A stretch of DNA of 64,000 nucleotides from Micractinium sp. NFX-FRZ (Eukaryota > Chlorophyta > Trebouxiophyceae > Chlorellales > Chlorellaceae): positions 1-64,000 of the forward strand of contig JAPTJF010000361.1 in NCBI GenBank assembly GCA_029339195.1, written 5' to 3'. Under the pieces are notes generated by a model that had not been told where the DNA came from, searched no databases, and saw only the letters and a list, made by a program, of their open reading frames with translations. A program made the position numbers and the translations under genes. This document shows positions 57,142 to 64,000 of this stretch, piece after piece (positions within the stretch are counted from its first letter, which is position 1; every line of letters starts with the position of its first letter).

Positions 57142-58103
57142 AGCGCCCCGGCACAGCAGAGCACACAGATGCGGGCGCCACCCCACCCGCCTGTGTCCAG
57201 CAGCAGCAGCAGCCCTAGCAGCAGCACTTGATGCCTCGCAGCCCCCCACCTTGATATTGGTCGTATTCTTTCCACCACCGCCCCTGCCGCGGCGCCCCTC
57301 CTGCCGGCCGGCAACCGTGTGCCCCCAGAGCTGCCTGCCGTAGTTTAAGGGGGGTGCTGCCGGGCGCCCCACCCCACACCTCGTCACCTTGCTGCCGTGA
57401 GCTGTTGAGGGCTCGTCGGCACGCACTTATGCCATCCAATGGACCCTCCTTCCCTTCATGACATTAAAACTGGGAACACCACACACCCACTCGCTGTCCC
57501 GTCCTTTGCGCCCTCGCCCTGCTTCCCGCCCCACCCCACCCCGCCGTTCTGCCGCCCTGCCCCACCCGCCCCTCTTTCGACGCCCTGCGCCTGCTTTTCC
57601 CTGCTTGCTCCCCTCCCTTTCATTCGCGGGGCCGGGCTGGCCCCGGCGGCGCGCCCGCCTTTGGCGCTGGCCGCTCAGCCAGCCGACGAGGCGTCGCCTG
57701 CACTCACGAACGCTTGCTTACATACAACTGACCAAGAACATGCCTTCACCCCTGTCACCACAGCACCCCAGCTTTGCTGTAAGTAGTGCACACCATGTGG
57801 GCAACACAGCAGCCTCGATATGTACAGAAGGGCCAGGTGCAGAACGGCTGTGCACATAAGGGGCTATGCAAGGACGGCAGCTTAGCGCGCAGGTGCTGGC
57901 TAGATGCCCGAGCTCCGAGATCCACAACCAAACCATGCTTAGCAGCCCGCCAGGTGGCGCATTGTGACGGGCGCCAGCAGTGCAGCGCTGCAGCAGCACC
58001 GGCAGGCTGTTCGCCTTGCCAGTGCACCCCACCAGGGGTGCCAGCTCGGCAGGTGCGAGGGCGCGCCGCCTGGCCAGGTGCATCACACGGTGGGGGCGCC
58101 AGC
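57142..58103. other. Convergent 3' region of PGRL1 and glutamate decarboxylase
   Basis: This stretch has no gene. A TTACA at 57718-57722 (TGTAA on the minus strand) is a poly(A) candidate for GAD, and a TGTAA at 57778-57782 one for PGRL1. If both are used, the two transcripts overlap at their 3' ends. Confidence 0.5.
57718..57782. terminator. Facing poly(A) motifs of GAD and PGRL1
   Basis: TTACA (minus-strand TGTAA) lies at 57718 and plus-strand TGTAA at 57778. The positions would give about 60 bp of antisense 3' overlap. Use of either site is inference. Confidence 0.3.
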
Positions 58104-61100
58104 TCAGCAGGGCCCAGCGCGTTGCTTGAACTCTTGCGCCAGCTCCTCCTGCTCCTTCATGTATGCCTCCCCTGGGGAGGACACCGCCGGGGAGGTGTGC
58201 TTGTCCAGGGTGGCAATGACCTGGCAGGCAGGGGGAGCGGAGGGGCGAAGGGCAGTGGTACTCGTGGGTAGGGCTGAGCGAGGGTGCTCTTTCCCAGAGT
58301 TGTTGTTTGCTGAGCTGGCGAGCGGGCAGGGAAGGAGGAGGGCAACATGGGCCGTGTGGGAGAGAGCGGTGAGGGCGACGCGCTGGGACGCGGCAATGGC
58401 AGCACGCTGGCTGCATGCGCCCCATGCTGAGCACCACTCGGTTCCTCCCACCACGTGGGTGGTGCAGCTAGCCTCAAGAGGTGCACTGCGCAGAAGCATT
58501 GCCGGCCATCTTTGGGCTGAGGTCCACTTGCCCCGACCCTTCCCACCGCCCCAAGCTTCACGCCATCATGCTTGTCGCTGCCTCCCCCCCCTCCCCCCCG
58601 GCCCCCCCAACCCTGAAGACGCGGGGGCACCCACCAGGGCGATGTGCTCCACCAGCAGCTGGGCCATCTCCAGGGTGAACCCCACTCGCAGGCAGACGCG
58701 CAGCAGGTGCATGCCGCTGAGCGGCACAGGGGGAAGTGTTGAGGTTGTCGAGAGGATGAGTAGTTCAGGGGGAGGGGGGTCGGCACAAGCTGGCTGACGG
58801 CACAGAGCCCGTGGGTCAGCGCCTATGCTGAGCACAGCGCAGGCAGCACAGGCATGGCAGGCTTGGCAGCCCAGTGCATTGATTAACTGTGGGGAGATGC
58901 CGTGGCGTGCATTCACCTGGCCTGCGGCGCCATCTTGTAGGCGGGCACCATCCAGCGGTGCTCGCACAGCCCCTTCATCACATCATACTCGTTGTAGGAG
59001 CTGCGCACACCAAGGCGGGGGTGTGAAACATTGCGTTTCTTCTGTTTGTCTGCCAAGGAAGGTAGATTGGGTGGGCTGGATACATGCTTGGGCCTCCCCT
59101 GGCGTGTGGGGCTGGCCACACAGCCGCTGCCAAGGCTGGGGCGCCTCACCGCTTCTGGTCGGGGCACAGGCGGAAGGCCAGCACGGGCATGTCGCCGGTT
59201 GACAGGATCTGGAAGTGGCCTGCACAGGCAGAGGGTGGGGATTTGTGTGCATGCGGGCGGGGTGGGTGCCAGTGCAGTGTTGGTGGGGCAGCGGCGTATG
59301 GCAGGGCCTCACAGCAGCCTAAAGTTAAGCCCCGAGTGGTGCCAGCATGGCGCTATAGAACAGCCCATCATCCAACCTAGGCACGCCACAATCCCTGCGC
59401 ACCCATGCACAACAATGAATGCCCTGCCTGCACCACCCCACCCCGCCCACCCTCCTCATCAGTTCGACCGGCCGTCCCCAGGAAGAGGCACACACGTCAG
59501 AGGCCAGCAAGTGCCTGAGAACCAAATGCAGGAGAAGGCCCGCCGCCAAGCCCACGGAACGGCTGCTGACAATCAGCACAACAGCTGATGATGGCCAGCC
59601 CAGCCCACCCATCTCCTCCAGCTTGTCCTTCAGGAAGGCGTAGATGTGGAACAGGTTGTCAAACATGCGGCGGTAGCCGTCCACGCCAAACCGGATGAAG
59701 CAGTAGTACTGCCGGGGGGTGCGGTGGGGGGCGGGGAGTGGCGGCAGACAGCAAGGTGTGTGTGTGTGGGTGAGGGTGGGGTGGGGGGGTTGGGGGGGGG
59801 GAGGAAAAAGAGTCAGTGGGGGGCCGGCGTCAGCTTGCGTGCAAGCCAGCATGCGGTGTAGCTGGCTGCTTTGGCCTGAACGGACACAGTCGTGGCAGGT
59901 GCGCCTACAAAGGCGAGGCAGAGCGCCCCCGCCGCTGAGTGCAGGCTGGGTCAACGTGCGCGGGCGCAGGGCAGTGGGTGCACCCTGCGCTCCAACTTGC
60001 CTTCTCCCTCTCACACAGCGCGAGCGCAGGGCAGCGGGTGCACCCTGCTCCACAACTTGCCTTCTCCCCGTCACCAAGAATCCAGGCTCACCTGCCCCAC
60101 CTCCTGCGCGCCCGGCCTGCTGAAGTTCAGCGTCAGGTTGCGCTCCTCCTTGCCCAGGTAGTCCACTGCGCAGGGCAGGCTGGGGTCAAACACAAATATA
60201 ATGAGTGGAATACTCAGGCTGGAGATGAAAGCATAACCATGCTCATGGACATGCCCTCCTCCTTGCCCAGGTAATCCATTGCATAGGGCTGGATTGCCAA
60301 CAATAATTGTTAGCGAATGCTTGAATGGCTGACCATAATATGTCGCAGATGATGTATGTGTACACACATGTGTCGAGCAAAGGTGCCCAGCCCCTGACCG
60401 ACGGCCCACCCAGCCTCCCATCCACCAGTGAACACCATGTCCTGCGGCAGCCAGTCCCAGCTGCGCCACACAATGAAGGCGACGCCGCAGTACACCAGCC
60501 CGTACCTGCGGGGGTGGGCAGGGTGGGGCAGGCAGAGTGGAGGGGAGGGCAGGGTGCCCATGGCCATTGAGCAGGCGAGATTGCTTGTGCTTGGCAAGCA
60601 GCGGCCCCAGTGGCTGGCTGCAGCTGAGTGCAAACCCACAAAGGTGGTGCCCACATGCCAATCTGCCTTTCCCAAACTATGTCCCCCAAACTGTCTGCCT
60701 GCCTGCCTGTCTGCCTGCCTGCCCCTGCTCTCCACATCCGTACACATCCGCCCCCCACTGCCTGCCCTCAGCACCCCATACCCCCATCGCCGCACTCCTC
60801 TGCCTCACTTGTGCCCGCTGACGTTGATGGACACGACGTGCTTGAGGCGGAAGTCAAAGATGACGTCGGGGCGGCACAGCGGCGCCACCAGCCCCGCATT
60901 GGCGGCATCCACATGCAGCGGCACATCCCAGCCGCGCTCCTGCGAGGCATTTTTAGAAGGGGTGAAAGGTACTGCTTTGCATCGACTGAAGTCCACTCTG
61001 CTGGTGCTCAGTCAGGCACCATGGTGCACTCACTCCACATTTGTCACGCCTCATCATCAGCACTCTGCCCCTCACGTGCCACACCTCTCCCAGCACCCCT

Positions 61101-64000
61101 TGTCATCTGACGCACTGACGAACGTCAACATCTTTCCGGCTCCACCCACACCCGCCCACCCACCGCCACCAACCCACTGCAGTGGCCTTGGCCTGCCTGC
61201 ACAGGCGACCCACCTGCCAGATCTCCTCCAGCACCGCATCCACGCGTTCCACCGGCTCAAACTGGCCGTTGTAGGTGCTGCCCATCATCACCACCACGCC
61301 TGCACACGCGTGTGGCACAACCCAAGGCACGTGGATTGTATGGGGAAGAACAGATAGGAGGGGATCGGGTGCAGGCAAGCTTCCACCTGAAGCAGAACCA
61401 GTGTGCTTGCCGCTGCCTTGCCCGCCTGCCTGCGCCCACACCCTTGAGGATGCCCACTGTGCGACCCCTACACCCTGCCCACCCCTCCTCACCGATTGTG
61501 TTCTCGTCAACCTCCTGGCGCATCTTCTCAGGATCCAGCACTGCACATATTGATTGAGAGGCGGAGGCAGGGAGTGGGCAAGGAAGCAGAAGCAGCAATG
61601 AGGAGGCGGGGTGAGGGGGAGGCGAGCACACGCCTGCACCAGGCATGCAGGCATGCAGGCCAAGCGTGCTTAGACACATTGGGGCGCCTTGCTGTGGGCG
61701 CGACTGCTCAGCCACCCCACCAAACACCGTGGCAGAACTTGGCGCCCACCCGCACGCCCGCTCGCCCAGCCACCAGGCAACACCGGCCCCACCCACCCAG
61801 GCAGTCCTCGCGCACGTCCACGTACTTTGGCTCCACATCGAAGTAGGCGCAGAACTGAGGTGAGGGCAACAGGCAGGCAGGGATGGGTGATGGGCAGGGA
61901 GAGAGGGAGGGAGGGAGGTGGGTAGTGCTGACCTTGGAAGCGCCAACACATGGCGGCACTGTTCAAGGGAGCGGCTGTCCCGCAGCACTGGCCCTGTCGC
62001 CTCTCCACTGTGTGCCCATAGCCTTCTGCCAGCACGCTTGCTGCACGTACCTGCGCACGAGGCCGAGCCCTTGCATATCTACCCCCCAGTCCCCCCCCCA
62101 TACCACACCTCTGCCCGCCTGCGCCCACCTTCTGCCAGCAGACTTGTGCCACGTGGCTGATGACAATGTTGGGGCGGTCAGTTGGCAGCCCCGCCTTGCG
62201 CTGCTTCTCCTGCCAACGCTTCTTCATGGCCAGCCCCCCCAGGTAGCACGCCTCGCTGCTGCCCAGGCAGCCTGCAAACAACGGAGGCCTCGCCGGGGAG
62301 CGTGTCGAGCCAGGCAGATCAAATGGCAGGCCTCGCTTAGCCTTCCGCCTGGGCGGACGGGCAGTCCGCACAGTGGCAGCAGGGGAAGCCTCCAGTGCAT
62401 CAAGTCCATTCTAGTGTGGATCAGACCATGTGGCACGTCCAGCCAATAGTAGCTAAGCGGCGGCGCGGCAGCAGCAGGGGGAGGAGTGAAGGAAGCCAAC
62501 CTGATTGGGGTGCGGCAGCAGCATATGACACCTCTACTGGGGTGCCACTGCCAACCCCCGCGCCTGCCTTGCCCGCCTGCCCGTGCGCCTGCCCTTCCCA
62601 CTCCCATCCATCCCATCCACCGACTTGCTGTCCATCAACCCGCCCGCACGTCCAGCCCACACCCCCACCGCCGTGGAAGCCCTTGATCAGCCTGCCCCGC
62701 TCACCTGTGCCAGCAAAGTTATCATCGGGGCAGTGCCAGAGGTGGGCCAGGAAGCTGATGCACCTGCAGGGGTGAGCCATCTGTCACGGGGTTGGTGAGC
62801 CCTGAGCGACACCCAAGCACGGCCTGTCAATACCATGCTAAGCACTCTGCCCTGCCCTGGAGTCCAGAAGCCAGGCACCAGGCCTGCGTACAAGGCACCT
62901 AGTCCGGGCCGAGCCACTGCAGTGCCGCGCGTGCAAAGCCGGCACTGCCCCCTTCTCGCAAAGCCTGCCTCCCCTCGCAACAGGTACCGCCCTCTCCCCC
63001 ATGGCCCCCCTGCTCGCCTCTTCTCCATCTCTGCTGAGCTGGGGTACTGCACCGCATCCGCCAGGTTGTAGGACATCGCCTGCATGGACAGCAGGGTGTG
63101 TGGGCCGCTCCTCAGCTGGGGTACCTGCTCCAATGCATGCAGTTGTGCTGCACAGCAGCTGCCAGGTCGCATTGTAATTGATTGAACTGTCATTGATTGC
63201 CAGGTCGCAGGGTGCGACCTGCAAGGCAAGGCATGCACGCGGAGGGCAGGCTGCAGCAGAGGTCTTGTGTGTAGGCTCGGCTACGGGGCAGGACCTGGCG
63301 CAGGGACCCCCTAGCTGCCGCGAGCTGGGCGCTTGACCGACTGATGATTGCACCGCTCTTACAGGCCAACATTGGCGCTGGCGCGCGGTTACCCCAGCCT
63401 GCCCGCCCGCTCACCCACCCGCTGCATCAGCTCCTCTGCCTCTGGCTCCATCCAGGTGTTGACAAACGTGCTGAGGTTGAGCCTGCACAGATGCGAGGGT
63501 GGCAGACATGTCCTCTGTGGGTGGCGGGGAGTGGTGGCAGGTTGGTGGACCCAGCAGCTGGGGCAGAGGGCGGAAAGGGGGTAGAGGCAGGTCCAGCCGT
63601 GGGGATGCTGACCCTGGCGCCCCCTCTCCCGTCTCAGCGCGCGCTGTTGCTCAGCCGCTGAGCTGCCAGGGAGGCCCCGCACCTCTGCCGCTGACCGTGC
63701 CCCCAGGACTGGTGTGATCAACCCCAACCCCAACCCCACCCCAACCCAACCCAGCCCACCCCACCCCACTCGCCTCGCTCACCGTGGGTTGAAGTCCGTC
63801 TCCATCATGTCTCCCACCTGAGTCGTGACAGGGGGCAGGGAAGAGAGATGGAGGGGCACGCCGGGGGCTGATCAGCACCAAACCTGCCAGTGCTATGTTG
63901 AGGGAGGTGAGCGGGCACCCTGCCTGCTGTGCCCCGGGCTGCCTGCCGAACCCATCCCGCTGCCAGGCAGCTGCCGCCCCTCACCATTGCCTTGGCCATG
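58104..64000 (-). CDS. GAD: Glutamate decarboxylase (PLP-dependent), 5' end beyond the window
   Basis: Converts glutamate to GABA and CO2. Seventeen exons are visible on the minus strand: 64000-63985 (partial), 63817-63783, 63482-63419, 63079-63018, 62763-62705, 62271-62129, 61854-61797, 61540-61493, 61299-61214, 60939-60809, 60505-60426, 60165-60092, 59708-59609, 59219-59150, 59000-58917, 58716-58635 and 58220-58104. They encode about 435 aa in consistent phase. Family motifs: [54 protein letters not shown], and the PLP-lysine segment [13 protein letters not shown] (in SGHK) at the 60809/60505 junction. [13 protein letters not shown] and [10 protein letters not shown] close the fold. About 30-60 N-terminal residues are missing beyond the edge. 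The tail ([20 protein letters not shown]) lacks the Trp/Lys-rich calmodulin site of plant GADs. One intron uses a GC donor (63017). Glutamate specificity is inferred from similarity. Confidence 0.95.
60256..60293 (-). repeat. Acceptor-side echo of a GAD exon
   Basis: TCCTTGCCCAGGTAATCCAT plus TGCATAGGGCTGG (plus strand) copies the region across the acceptor of exon 60165-60092 (TCCTTGCCCAGGTAGTCCAC at 60148). On the coding strand it preserves GCAATGGATTACCTGGGCAA, i.e. a decayed CAG|TGGACTACCTGG. Confidence 0.92.
63104..63130 (-). repeat. Partial echo of the GAD exon at 63079-63018
   Basis: CTCAGCTGGGGTACCTGCTCC resembles CTGAGCTGGGGTACTGCACC within the adjacent exon. It is short; the copy lies just upstream (in the transcript) of the acceptor. 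Confidence 0.55.
63718..63773. repeat. C-rich CCCCAA/CCCCA tract in GAD intron
   Basis: A run of CCCCAACCCCAACCCCACCC units reads as G-rich, G-quadruplex-prone sequence on the transcribed (sense) RNA strand of GAD. Confidence 0.85.

Overview
The window looks like nuclear DNA of a coccoid green alga, most likely a trebouxiophyte of the Chlorella/Micractinium type. The genome is very GC-rich. Genes are cut into many short exons with spliceosomal GT-AG (and some GC-AG) introns, codons strongly prefer G/C in the third position, proteins carry long Gln and Ala runs, and TGTAA-type poly(A) motifs follow several stop codons. Chloroplast-type genes (PGRL1) confirm a photosynthetic eukaryote. The genus is inference; no rRNA or marker gene is present.

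Layout, left to right. 882-5430 (-): a 1,234-residue low-complexity Ala/Glu-, Pro/Met- and Gln-rich protein of unknown function. 6200-9999 (+): class 3-type lipase, with the 5' end uncertain. 10000-12457: gene-poor. 12458-21360 (+): a complete 22-exon ATP-dependent phosphoenolpyruvate carboxykinase (627 aa). 22643-24711 (-): a complete HIT/HINT protein (133 aa), divergent from 24989-28034 (+), a Tas-like aldo/keto reductase (398 aa). 28291-34045 (+): a 1,126-residue protein with a Gln-rich middle and a DCD-like C-terminal region. 34569-38999 (+): a 1,117-residue ankyrin-type protein with a Gln-rich middle and a duplicated C-terminal module. 39903-40886 (-): a nucleotidyltransferase-fold protein. 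40887-45347: mostly non-coding, with orphan coding-like pieces and repeats. 45348-54190 (+): a 19-exon, 1,559-residue membrane-anchored HExxHxxGxxH metalloprotease resembling gametolysin (M11). 54500-57141 (+): PGRL1 (306 aa), convergent with 58104-64000 (-): glutamate decarboxylase, whose N-terminus lies beyond the window.

The genes do not form one pathway. They are ordinary independently transcribed eukaryotic genes: gluconeogenesis/C4-acid metabolism (PEPCK), GABA synthesis (GAD), cyclic electron flow (PGRL1), lipid hydrolysis and extracellular proteolysis.

The most striking feature is not a gene. Many introns, in at least six genes on both strands, contain one or more degenerate copies ('echoes') of the neighbouring exon-intron junction: the last 25-60 nt of the upstream exon plus its 5' splice site, or the 3' splice site plus the first 20-60 nt of the downstream exon. 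These look like products of repeated tandem duplication across splice junctions. They leave introns filled with decoy splice sites and fossil exon ends. About 5% of the introns I reconstructed also use GC-AG borders.
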